Positions 7,400 to 14,844 of a stretch of DNA of 30,967 nucleotides are shown piece after piece. This DNA is from JBPYFK01 sp051984675 (GTDB lineage Bacteria; Actinomycetota; Actinomycetes; Mycobacteriales; Pseudonocardiaceae), in the NCBI GenBank assembly GCA_051984675.1, contig JBPYFK010000128.1, positions 1 to 30,967 of the forward strand, written 5' to 3'. The notes beneath the pieces are model-generated. The model ran no database searches, was not told the origin of the DNA, and saw nothing but the letters and a program-made list of their open reading frames with translations. Position 1 is the stretch's first letter; each line of letters starts with the position of its first letter. Both the position numbers and the translations under genes were made by a program.

Positions 7400-8221
7400 T
7401 TAGTTGATGTTGCGCTCGAAGACGAGCCGGAGACCCAGCAGGGTGAGGTCCGGGACGTGGTGGCTGATCGTCTGCGACTCCGTGACGACCAGCGGCGCCA
7501 GCCCGCCGGTGGCGATCACGGTCGTCGGCCCACCGTGATTGGTTTCCAGGTCGGCGACAATCCGGCGAACCAGCCCGTCGACCTGACCGGTGAAGCCGTA
7601 CATGATCCCGGACTGCAGGCACTCGACGGTGTTCTTGCCGATCACCGAGCGCGGCCGGACCAGTTCCACCTTGCGCAGCTGGGCGGCCCGGGCCGCCAGC
7701 GCATCCAGCGAGATCTCGATGCCGGGCGCGAACGCACCGCCGAGAAACTCGCCCTTCTCGGAGATCACATCGATGTTGGTGGAGGTTCCAAAGTCCACCA
7801 CGACACAGTTCGTGGAGTACAGGTGGTGCGCGGCCAACGTGTTGATCACGCGGTCGGCACCGACTTCTTTGGGGTTGTCCACCAGGAGCGGGACGCCGGT
7901 GCGCACGCCCGGCTCGACCACGATGCGGGGCATGTCGCTCCAGTACCGCCCGAGCATCACGCGCAGCTCGCGCAGCAGGGCCGGCACTGTGGACAGCGCG
8001 GACACACCGGTGATCCGGTCGGCGTAGTCACCGAGCAGGCCACGGACGGTCAGGGCCATCTCGTCAGCGGTCATCCGGGGCTCGGTGCGCATCCGCCAGT
8101 CGCGGATCAGCTGCCGTTCCGGCCGGCGCGAGCCATCGTCAGACCGCGACTCGTCGGCCGGCGTGTCGGCGTACAGCCCCAGCACGATGTTGGTGTTGCC
8201 GACGTCGATGGCGAGCAGCAC
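7400..8221 (-). CDS. coaX: Type III pantothenate kinase
   Basis: Phosphorylates pantothenate, the first step of CoA synthesis, in the cytoplasm. It has 273 residues, typical of CoaX. ASKHA-fold motifs are visible: DVGNTN (6-11, phosphate loop), the PKEVGADRV segment, DFGTSTNID and GGAFAPGI. The start is GTG 8221 with GGGA about 5 nt upstream. It follows panD by 144 bp and precedes lysS by 30 bp, placing the kinase directly downstream of the enzymes that make its substrate. A disordered insert rich in Asp/Arg (about residues 20-37) is not part of the core fold. Confidence is high from motifs and context together. Confidence 0.96.
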   Translation of the reverse strand: MLLAIDVGNTNIVLGLYADTPADESRSDDGSRRPERQLIRDWRMRTEPRMTADEMALTVRGLLGDYADRITGVSALSTVPALLRELRVMLGRYWSDMPRIVVEPGVRTGVPLLVDNPKEVGADRVINTLAAHHLYSTNCVVVDFGTSTNIDVISEKGEFLGGAFAPGIEISLDALAARAAQLRKVELVRPRSVIGKNTVECLQSGIMYGFTGQVDGLVRRIVADLETNHGGPTTVIATGGLAPLVVTESQTISHHVPDLTLLGLRLVFERNIN

Positions 8222-8365
8222 CGTCGTCCCATCCTTTCCGTTCGCTCCGAGGGCAATGCGGCCGTCGCAACGCGCGAGTTCTCGCCGTTGGCGACGGCCG
8301 CTATCCCCTTCGATCCGGGCGTTGCCGGCGTTGCCGCCGCTACGCCCGCGCTTGCCGCACCCGCG

Positions 8366-8851
8366 TCAGGCGTCGGGCTGCAGCAAGGCGTCCAACATCG
8401 CCGCGTCCACCGTCTCGGCGGGCACGGCCTCCTCCACCATCGACTTGACCGCCGAGGTGGACAGACCGGAGCCGGCGGGCGCGTGTCCAGGGTCCGCCCC
8501 GCGCTCGACGATCTTGTTGTCCGCGTCGACGAACACGACGCGGGGCCGGTACGAGCGGGACTCCATCTCGTCCATCACGCCGTAGGCGATCAGGATCACG
8601 ATGTCGCCCGGGTGCACCAGATGCGCGGCGGCGCCGTTGATGCCGATCACGCCAGAGCCGCGCTCGCCGGTGATCGCGTACGTCTCCAGCCGCGCCCCGT
8701 TGGTGACGTCCACGATCGTGACCTGCTCGCCTTCCAGCAGGTCGGCGGCGGCCATCAGATCGGCGTCGATGGTCACCGAACCGACGTAGTGCAGGTCGGC
8801 CTCGGTCACCGTCGCACGGTGGATCTTGGACTTCAACATGGTGCGGAACAT
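8366..8851 (-). CDS. panD: Aspartate 1-decarboxylase proenzyme
   Basis: Makes beta-alanine from aspartate for pantothenate synthesis. The proenzyme cleaves itself between Gly24 and Ser25 (YVGSVTID), and Ser25 becomes the pyruvoyl cofactor. Also visible are the NGAAAHLVHPGD segment and the active-site Lys9 and Tyr22. The start is ATG 8851 with a near-perfect AGGAGG 6 nt upstream. At 161 residues it is longer than the usual 115-140, because of a C-terminal tail of roughly 35 residues rich in Ala, Ser and acidic residues. It lies 108 bp after panC in the operon. In M. tuberculosis the PanD tail is tied to degradation by ClpC1, whose homologue is also in this window. Confidence 0.97.
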   Translation of the reverse strand: MFRTMLKSKIHRATVTEADLHYVGSVTIDADLMAAADLLEGEQVTIVDVTNGARLETYAITGERGSGVIGINGAAAHLVHPGDIVILIAYGVMDEMESRSYRPRVVFVDADNKIVERGADPGHAPAGSGLSTSAVKSMVEEAVPAETVDAAMLDALLQPDA

Positions 8852-8941
8852 CGCAGACCTCCTGCCGCTTGCCGCATCGCAAGTGTGGTTCTGGGGCGCA
8901 TGGCTCTCGTGGTTGGTCGCTGTGGACGGAGTGCGCGCAAC

Positions 8942-8963
8942 GTGATCAATCCCACCCGATCAC
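8942..8963. repeat. Inverted repeat GTGATC / GATCAC at the panC stop
   Basis: Perfect 6-bp arms (8942-8947 and 8958-8963) with a 10-nt loop; the panC stop codon lies inside the right arm. A weak RNA hairpin here could trim panC-panD read-through. Confidence 0.35.
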
Positions 8964-9886
8964 CCCTGGGGTTCCTCTCGCGTCGTGACGTCGCCGAGCA
9001 GGACCGACGCGTTATCAAGCAACCGGGTCTGCCCCACCTGGGCCGCCACCAGCAGGCGGGCTTCTCCCTCGGACGGTGGCGGCTGCAGCTCGGTTCCGCG
9101 CAGCTCCAGGTAGTCCACCCGCACGGACGGCTCGGCGGCGAGCACCTCGCCGGCGGCGGCCAGCACCGCGTCCGCGCCGGCACGGCCGGCGTGCGCGCCG
9201 GCCGCGAGTGCCGCCGAGAGTGCCAGCGCCGCCCGGCGCTGGTCGTCGGTCAGGTACGCGTTGCGGGACGACAGCGCCAGCCCGTCGGCGTTGCGGACGA
9301 TGGGGACACCCTGGATGCGGGTGTCGAAGTCGAGATCGCGCGCCATCCGGCGGATCAGCACCAGCTGCTGGTAGTCCTTCTCCCCGAACAGCGCCACATC
9401 CGGGCGCACGATGTTGAGCAGCTTGGCGACGACGGTGAGCACTCCGGCGAAATGGCCCGGGCGGCTGGCACCTTCCAGCTGCTCCCCCAGCGGCCCAGGA
9501 TGGACAGTCACTTGTGGATCTGGTCCGTAGAGTTCGTCCTGGTGTGGCGCGAAAACCAGCTCGACGCCCTCAGCACGGCAGGCATCGAGGTCGGCTTCCA
9601 GGGCGCGCGGGTACCGCTCGAAGTCCTCGCCAGGGCCGAACTGCAGCGGGTTCACGAAGATCGACACGACGGTCACGCTGCCGACGTCCGCACGGGCCGC
9701 GCGGATCAGCCGCCGGTGTCCCTCGTGCAGCGCTCCCATCGTCGGGACCAGCGTGACCTTGCGCCCGGTGGCGCGTAGTGCGCGCGTGACCTTCGCCAAC
9801 TCGGCCGCCTGCCGGTGCACGGTCAGCTCGCCGGAGGCGAATCCGGGGCCGGCACCGACGGTCCGGGAGTTCTGGGGTGCGGTCAT
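8960..9886 (-). CDS. panC: Pantothenate synthetase (pantoate-beta-alanine ligase)
   Basis: Joins pantoate and beta-alanine with ATP to give pantothenate in the cytoplasm. It has 308 residues, close to the mycobacterial enzyme. Motifs: PTMGALHEGH (HIGH-like nucleotide loop), FVNPLQFGPGEDFERYPR, the active-site GEKDYQQL, and PIVRNADGLALSSRN near the KMSKS-like loop. An N-terminal stretch of about 25 residues precedes the fold. ATG 9886 shares its A with the stop of the upstream DUF2520 gene (TGATG), and GAGGAG lies just upstream, so the two are translationally coupled. panD and coaX follow, giving three consecutive steps towards CoA. Confidence 0.97.
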   Translation of the reverse strand: MTAPQNSRTVGAGPGFASGELTVHRQAAELAKVTRALRATGRKVTLVPTMGALHEGHRRLIRAARADVGSVTVVSIFVNPLQFGPGEDFERYPRALEADLDACRAEGVELVFAPHQDELYGPDPQVTVHPGPLGEQLEGASRPGHFAGVLTVVAKLLNIVRPDVALFGEKDYQQLVLIRRMARDLDFDTRIQGVPIVRNADGLALSSRNAYLTDDQRRAALALSAALAAGAHAGRAGADAVLAAAGEVLAAEPSVRVDYLELRGTELQPPPSEGEARLLVAAQVGQTRLLDNASVLLGDVTTREEPQG

Positions 9887-10794
9887 CAGCGCTCCTCGTC
9901 CAGGACATGCCGGACGTCCGGCTCGGCGTCGGCGCGCAGGACACCCGCCCGCACCGCGCGGTCGGCCGTCCGCTTCGCCAGTTCGACGTACGCGGGCAGG
10001 ACGGCTGGGTTCGTCGCACGCAACGTGCCGAGATGAACCCGGACGGTCCCGGCGTCCCCGCGGGAAACCGGGCCGGTCAGCGCGCGGTCGCCGTGCCGCA
10101 GCGCGTTGTCCAGCGACGCCGAGAGCATCGGCGCCAGCACCCGCTCGGCGATGTCGATGCCAGCCGAACGCAGCAGGTCAGCGCACTCGTTCACCAGCGT
10201 GATCAGGTGGTTGGCGCCGTGCGCGAGGGCGGTGTGGTAGAGCCGGCGCGCCTCCTCGGGCACCCGGACCGGCTCGGCACCGAGTTCCAGCGCGAGCACT
10301 TCCCCCACATTCCACGCTTCCTCGTGCCCGGCGGTCGCGGTCACGGCCACGCACGCCGTGGTGAGGCGCTCGACGTCCTCGGCTCGACCGGTGAACGTCA
10401 TCGCCGGATGCAGGGCCAGCGGCAGCGCGCCGACCTCGGTCGCGGCGGCCAGGACGTCCACCCCGTGCGCGCCGCTGGTGTGCACGACGATTTGCCCGGA
10501 ACGCAGTGAGCCGGAGACCACCAGGCCACGCACCATGCCGGCGAGCGCGTCATCCGGCAGCGCCAGCAGGACCAGGTCGGCCTGCGCCGCGACCTCGTCC
10601 GGGGGAAGCACCGGGACGCCTGGGAGAAGTTGCTCCACGCGGAGCAGCGTCGCGTCGGAAACCCCGGAGACAGCGATGATCTGGTGTCCGGCGCGTTGAA
10701 GTGCGGCCCCCAGCACCGATCCGACACGGCCGGCGGAGATGACCCCGACCCGCAATCGTGGCCGGTCACCGGGAGGGTAGTCAGGTGCGGTCAT
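9886..10794 (-). CDS. Rossmann-like/DUF2520 oxidoreductase linked to pantothenate synthesis
   Basis: Predicted NAD(P)-dependent dehydrogenase of 302 residues. The N-terminal Rossmann fold begins RLRVGVISAGRVGSVLGAAL (around residues 13-32); its dinucleotide loop reads SAGRVG where GxGxxG is usual. The helical C-terminal half is of DUF2520 type (LYHTALAHGANHLITLVNECADLL, with LHPAMTF before it). ATG 10794 gives the family N-terminus; a longer opening to 10911 has no support. The stop overlaps the panC start by one base, so it is co-translated with panC. By position it may supply the missing ketopantoate reductase, but this is inference from context; it is not the classical PanE family. Confidence 0.85.
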   Translation of the reverse strand: MTAPDYPPGDRPRLRVGVISAGRVGSVLGAALQRAGHQIIAVSGVSDATLLRVEQLLPGVPVLPPDEVAAQADLVLLALPDDALAGMVRGLVVSGSLRSGQIVVHTSGAHGVDVLAAATEVGALPLALHPAMTFTGRAEDVERLTTACVAVTATAGHEEAWNVGEVLALELGAEPVRVPEEARRLYHTALAHGANHLITLVNECADLLRSAGIDIAERVLAPMLSASLDNALRHGDRALTGPVSRGDAGTVRVHLGTLRATNPAVLPAYVELAKRTADRAVRAGVLRADAEPDVRHVLDEER

Positions 10795-10983
10795 GATCCC
10801 GCCCTGTCGTGAGCCACCGCGAGATCGCGCGAGCAACAGTGATCGCCACGCCGTCCTCCAAACCGTTCCAGTCCCGCCTGCCGGGTACCAGACAGCCCTA
10901 CGCGGACACACCCTCGCCGTGGAGGTCCCCCACCGTCAAAGGCGCAGTGAGCGTAGCCGCCGAATCGGACACCGGTGGCCCTT

Positions 10984-11010
10984 GGGTGGCGAGCACCACG
11001 CCCGCCACCC
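10984..11010 (-). terminator. Terminator-like hairpin after the PrsW gene
   Basis: GGGTGGCG (10984-10991) pairs perfectly with CGCCACCC (11003-11010) around an 11-nt loop, 34 nt past the stop of the PrsW-family gene. It would separate that gene from the DUF2520-panC-panD-coaX-lysS unit, whose promoter should then lie in 10795-10983. Confidence 0.55.
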
Positions 11011-11044
11011 CAGTAGTGCACGTCACATCGGGTCTGACCAGCCA

Positions 11045-12271
11045 TTACTTCCGGTCTTTCGGGGAGCGCGGGCGGGTCAGCTCGTCGAGTTGACCGACGA
11101 TCGCGTCGTAGGAGCCCACCGCCGAGCGGCGCGCCGCCTTGAGGTCCGCGATGAGCTTGTCGCGCCGGCGGCGCCGCGTGGCGCTGACCGTTCGCCCGTC
11201 AGCCGCGCTGTCCTGCAGGAACGCCAGTTCGGTGACCGCGATCTGGTAGTCGCGCGCCGCCTTCGCGGCCTCCGGGCCGGCGCTGCGGCGGACCTTGCGC
11301 TGCCAGCCTCGCCGGCCGGCGAGGCTGGCCAGCATCTCCACCTCGGTCGGCCCGATCAGCCCGGCGTTGCGCAGCACCGGCAGCTGCTCGGCGACGATCC
11401 GTTGCTCGCGCTTGCGCTGCCACAGCACCAACCAGCCGGTACCGACGAATGCGGGAACCATGATCAGGAAGTAGGTGTCGAGGAAGACCATGCCGCCGTG
11501 CAGGGTCGCCCGGTTCCACACCACGTGCAGCGCGACGGCGGCGACGAAGCCGAGCACCGGCCAGAGCACGCGCCGCTGCCGGTTCCGCGTCCCGGCGGCC
11601 AGTCCGATGCCGATCCCGACCATCGAGCTGAACAGCGGGTGGGAGAACGGCGCCAGCACGCCACGCAGGATGAACACCGCGATCACGCCGCCGCTGACGC
11701 TGCCGAGGCCGCCCTGGGCGAACGCTTTGCCGAAGTAGAAGACGTTCTCGGTGAACGCGAATCCAGCCGCTGTCAGCGCCGCGTAGACGATGCCGTCGAC
11801 CAGGCCGTTGAACTCCGAGCGGCGCCGGAACCACAGCGCGACCACGAACAGGGCTTTCGCGGATTCCTCGACCAGCGGCGCGGCGAGCGCGTGGGAGTAG
11901 AACGTGTGCGGGTCCGGTCCGAGCAGCATGTGCCCGACGCCGACCGCGGTGTCGTTGAGGAACAGCGCGGACGCGGTGGCTCCGCCCGCACCCCACAGGA
12001 ACGCCCCCAGCAGCAGGAACGGGGGTTCGGGCTCCCACTGGTCGAGCCAGATGACCGTGGCCACCACCAGTCCGACCGGCAGCAGCGCGGCCACCGCGCC
12101 GACCACGACCGCCAGGATGCCGACCCGGGAGGTCGCGATTCCCACCATCACCAGCCCGCAGATTCCGAGCACGATCAGCCCGGCCACCGGCAGACCCACG
12201 ACGCGGTGCTTGCGGGAGCGGTTCTTGCGCGCGCTGGAGAGATCGGGGCCAGAAAGATCAAGGCTGGGCAC
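11045..12271 (-). CDS. PrsW-family intramembrane metalloprotease
   Basis: Multi-pass membrane protein of 408 residues. Membrane segments run from about residue 25 to 285, and a basic cytoplasmic C-terminal part of about 120 residues follows. PrsW catalytic motifs are intact: EESAK (135-139), ENVFY (175-179), His211 in FSHPLF and His249 in ALHVVWN. The Bacillus founder of the family cuts an anti-sigma factor; actinobacterial substrates are unknown. I use GTG 12271, which has AGGG 7 nt upstream; a TTG at 12277 is the only longer choice. It lies between DUF6779 and the DUF2520 gene and ends at a terminator-like hairpin. No anti-sigma factor gene is adjacent. Confidence 0.88.
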   Translation of the reverse strand: MPSLDLSGPDLSSARKNRSRKHRVVGLPVAGLIVLGICGLVMVGIATSRVGILAVVVGAVAALLPVGLVVATVIWLDQWEPEPPFLLLGAFLWGAGGATASALFLNDTAVGVGHMLLGPDPHTFYSHALAAPLVEESAKALFVVALWFRRRSEFNGLVDGIVYAALTAAGFAFTENVFYFGKAFAQGGLGSVSGGVIAVFILRGVLAPFSHPLFSSMVGIGIGLAAGTRNRQRRVLWPVLGFVAAVALHVVWNRATLHGGMVFLDTYFLIMVPAFVGTGWLVLWQRKREQRIVAEQLPVLRNAGLIGPTEVEMLASLAGRRGWQRKVRRSAGPEAAKAARDYQIAVTELAFLQDSAADGRTVSATRRRRRDKLIADLKAARRSAVGSYDAIVGQLDELTRPRSPKDRK

Positions 12272-12333
12272 GCGCAAACCCTAGAACGCTCCAGCGCGGG
12301 TCGACACCGCGAGCCTCGACCGCGCGAACAGCG

Positions 12334-13020
12334 TCACTCGCGACGGCGACGGCGATTCGGCGGTTCCGGGCCGCCGCCGGCGTCGGCAGTGCCGTAGGCG
12401 TTGAGCAGGTCCACCACCGACGTACCTTCGGCATGCGCCCCAGATTTCCCGAGGGTCCCCGCCTCCCCGAACGAGCCAGATTCCCCGGCCGATCCATTGT
12501 GGACAACGGGGCGCACCTGCGCGGTGGGAGCCATCGGCGGGTGCGGAGGGCTGGCCGGCAGCCTGGTCGACTGCGCGCGCAGTGCGACCCGCTCGAAGAG
12601 CAGATCTCCGCCTAGCAGCGGTTCCAGCGCCTTGCGGAGTCGGTGCAGTTCGGCCCGCAGTTCGTGCACATCGTTGCCGGATTCCTGCGCGACCTGACGG
12701 CGGGCGGTGTTCTCGACCTCCAGCTCGTACTCGCGCCGGGCGGCCACCTCGCGTTCGAGTTCCAGCCGGTAGATCTGCTTGAGCCGGGCCGCGCGCTCGC
12801 TGTCCCGCCCGGCTCGGGCGCGCAGGCGCGCGACCGAGAACGCACCGATCAGGGCGGTCCACAACGCGGCGGCTATCCCCAGCCGCAGCAACCGCGTGTC
12901 GTCGCTGAGCACCATGATCCCGGTCGCCGCGAGTACTAATGCGAACACACCGCCCCACCCGGCGATCGCTGCCGGCGACAGCTTGCGAGCTGCGGGGTCG
13001 GTTGCGTTTCGGCTGGGCAT
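12334..13020 (-). CDS. DUF6779-type membrane protein with coiled coil
   Basis: Conserved actinobacterial membrane protein of about 228 residues with no known function. Two membrane helices (about residues 16-36 and 44-63) are followed by a charged, Glu/Arg-rich segment (about 70-130) with coiled-coil spacing. The C-terminal tail is Pro/Gly/Ser-rich and ends in an Arg cluster. It matches in layout and position the membrane protein that follows DUF3180 in mycobacteria; the name DUF6779 is my recollection of the family. The start is uncertain: ATG 13020, GTG 13026 and GTG 13029 are all in frame and none has a good ribosome site. Confidence 0.75.
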   Translation of the reverse strand: MPSRNATDPAARKLSPAAIAGWGGVFALVLAATGIMVLSDDTRLLRLGIAAALWTALIGAFSVARLRARAGRDSERAARLKQIYRLELEREVAARREYELEVENTARRQVAQESGNDVHELRAELHRLRKALEPLLGGDLLFERVALRAQSTRLPASPPHPPMAPTAQVRPVVHNGSAGESGSFGEAGTLGKSGAHAEGTSVVDLLNAYGTADAGGGPEPPNRRRRRE

Positions 13021-13106
13021 AGCCACCACGGTACAGGTTGGTTATCGGTTCGAGATCTTCAGCGTAACGATGGAATCACCATTGGCGAACCGGATACCGG
13101 AAATGA

Positions 13107-13162
13107 CCACTGGCCAGCCCAGCGGCATGACCGGCAACCGGAGTATGCGCCTACTCCAGTGG
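13107..13162 (-). terminator. Nested inverted repeats after the DUF3180 gene
   Basis: Outer arms CCACTGG (13107-13113) and CCAGTGG (13156-13162) enclose an inner hairpin, GGAGTA (13140-13145) with TACTCC (13152-13157). The structure lies 74 nt beyond the DUF3180 stop and could end or attenuate transcription before DUF6779. Confidence 0.4.
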
Positions 13163-13235
13163 CGAGCTTGCCTGAGACTCCTCTGAGGACGCCGGATTTT
13201 CCAGTCCCACAGCCGGAAACCACTCGAAAGACCGA

Positions 13236-13700
13236 TTAGCGGGGCTGCTGGTCGTTCTCGTCGCGGTCCTCGGGAGTCCGCAGGCAGTACTCCAGCCACA
13301 GGCCGGCGCCGATCAGCGCGGCGGAGCACACGATCCCGACGATGCACGACGTGGTGTCGGATTTCGCCGCCTCCACGACGTCCCGGATCGGCAGCACATA
13401 CACCAGCAGTCCCACGAACGCCCCGCCCATCAGGGCACCGAGCATCGACGACGCCTTCGCCAGAGCGACCGCGCGGGCTGCCGTCAACGCCTCGGGCGGC
13501 TCGACACCGCGGCGGCCCTTGAGTCGCGAGCGCAACGAGAACGCCAGCGCGACGTCCACGCCAGCTAACAGCAGCAGGGTCATGCCGACCAGCGCCGGCA
13601 ACGGTGGCAACGAGCTGTACCCGACACGCGCGCCCAGGTACACGGCGACCACCGCGATCAGGGCCGCTGCCACGAGCTGGCGGGGCTTCGTGAAGGTCAT
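13236..13700 (-). CDS. DUF3180 membrane protein
   Basis: Small integral membrane protein of 154 residues with about four hydrophobic helices (near residues 9-26, 34-54, 83-104 and 120-138), a basic loop RSRLKGRRG and a charged C-terminus ending in EDRDENDQQPR. DUF3180 proteins follow folK in many actinobacteria, for example M. tuberculosis; function unknown. ATG 13700 has GGAG about 5 nt upstream and gives the family N-terminus MTFTKPRQLVAAAL; a longer opening to 13811 would run into the merR control region. Here the link to folK is broken by the inserted merR and beta-helix genes, and DUF3180 is divergent from merR. Confidence 0.85.
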   Translation of the reverse strand: MTFTKPRQLVAAALIAVVAVYLGARVGYSSLPPLPALVGMTLLLLAGVDVALAFSLRSRLKGRRGVEPPEALTAARAVALAKASSMLGALMGGAFVGLLVYVLPIRDVVEAAKSDTTSCIVGIVCSAALIGAGLWLEYCLRTPEDRDENDQQPR

Positions 13701-13788
13701 CTGCGCTCCGGGCGAGGGGTTTCCGGCGGGAATGTCGTCCACCGACCAGCATTCCATCCCGTGCGAGACCGCCCGGAACAGGTCGGTG

Positions 13789-13809
13789 GGAGATTGGTCT
13801 TGAGTCTCC
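13789..13809. promoter_or_regulatory. Candidate operator between merR and DUF3180
   Basis: GGAGATT (13789-13795) and AGTCTCC (13803-13809) form an inverted repeat with one mismatch and a 7-nt spacer, 20 bp before the merR start. MerR proteins usually bind dyads in their own promoter, so autoregulation is possible; no experimental pattern is matched. Confidence 0.3.
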
Positions 13810-13828
13810 ACCGACTGGAGGGCTGAGG

Positions 13829-14782
13829 GTGAATCCCGTGGACGACACCAGGCTGTACACGATCGGCGAACTGGCCCGGCGGACCGGCCTTCCGGTCAAG
13901 ACCATCCGGTTCTACTCCGACACGGGCGTGGTGCCTCCCACCGACCGCACCAACACGGGCTACCGGCTCTACGACGTCGAGGCCGTCAGCCGGCTGGAGT
14001 TGGTCCGCACCCTGCGCGAGCTGGGGGCCGGGCTGGAGGAGATCCGCGGCGTGCTGGGCAGCAAGACCACGCTGCACGAGCTCGCCTCGGCCCAGTTGGC
14101 GCTGCTCGACGAGCAGGTGCGGCTGCTGCACACCCGGCGCGCGGTGTTGCGGGCGGTCGTCGCCGAGAAAAGCACGTCTGAGGAAGTGAGACTCATGAAC
14201 AAGATCGCGCAGATGTCGGAGGACGAGCGCAACCGGCTGATCGACGAGTTCTGGGACGACGTGACGGAGGGGCTCAACGTCAACCCGGAGTTCATGGCCT
14301 GGATGCGCCAGGCGAAACCCAACCTGCCGGACACACCGTCCACCGCCCAGGTGGAGGCGTGGATCGAGCTGGCCGAGATGGTGCGGGACCCCTCGTTCCG
14401 GCAGGCCGTCCGCAAGGTCAGCGAGGAGCAGGCACGGCAGCGCGACACCGGTGGTGATCAGAACTGGACGCCGGACAACGCCCAGCGGGGGTGGGCACTG
14501 TTCGAAGAGGTCGAGCAGGCGTGGCAGGCCGGCGAGGACCCGGCGTCGGAGCACGGCCGGACGCTCGCGGACACCTTCGTCAGCCAGGCGTCGTCCTGGC
14601 GGCGGAGCGCGGACAGCCCGGAACTCCGGCGCCAGCTCGCGGACGAACTCGCCGACCACGACCCGCGCCTGTCGCGGTACTGGGAGCTGCTGGCCGTGAT
14701 CAACGACTGGGAGCAGGTCGGCACCACTCGACCGGAGGCTGTGCGGTGGTTGGCCGACGCGCTCCGCGCCTCGGCCGGGTAA
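13829..14782 (+). CDS. MerR-family transcriptional regulator with long helical C-terminal domain
   Basis: DNA-binding regulator of 317 residues. The winged helix-turn-helix of the MerR family is at residues 8-75 (LYTIGELARRTGLPVKTIRFY, then TGYRLYDVEAVSRL). A dimerising helix follows to about residue 115. The remaining 200 residues are all-helical and rich in Trp, Glu and Asp, with no cysteine cluster for metal sensing, so a small-molecule or protein ligand is more likely. At 317 residues it is about twice the length of simple MerR proteins. The start is GTG 13829 with GGAGGG 7-8 nt upstream; GTG 13838 is less well placed. It is divergent from DUF3180 and convergent with the beta-helix gene. 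It is absent from the remembered mycobacterial order, so it may be acquired. Confidence 0.9.
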   Translation: MNPVDDTRLYTIGELARRTGLPVKTIRFYSDTGVVPPTDRTNTGYRLYDVEAVSRLELVRTLRELGAGLEEIRGVLGSKTTLHELASAQLALLDEQVRLLHTRRAVLRAVVAEKSTSEEVRLMNKIAQMSEDERNRLIDEFWDDVTEGLNVNPEFMAWMRQAKPNLPDTPSTAQVEAWIELAEMVRDPSFRQAVRKVSEEQARQRDTGGDQNWTPDNAQRGWALFEEVEQAWQAGEDPASEHGRTLADTFVSQASSWRRSADSPELRRQLADELADHDPRLSRYWELLAVINDWEQVGTTRPEAVRWLADALRASAG

Positions 14783-14801
14783 TGCCGCCGCGGGACAGGA
14801 C

Positions 14802-14833
14802 GACGGCCCGGCCGGTGTACCGGCCGGGCCGTC
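14802..14833. terminator. Strong bidirectional terminator between convergent genes
   Basis: A perfect 14-bp GC-rich stem (14802-14815 with 14820-14833) closes on the loop TGTA. It lies in the 62-bp gap between the merR stop and the beta-helix stop and can serve both strands. Confidence 0.85.
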
Positions 14834-14844
14834 GAGGTGGTTGA

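Noticed and set aside
7457..9778. 773-codon plus-strand frame
   Set aside because: It runs antisense through coaX, panD and panC, all with intact motifs; third-position GC bias makes such shadow frames common.
13701..13811. Longer DUF3180 start at 13811
   Set aside because: It would add 37 residues without family resemblance and run through the merR control dyad; ATG 13700 has a good ribosome site.
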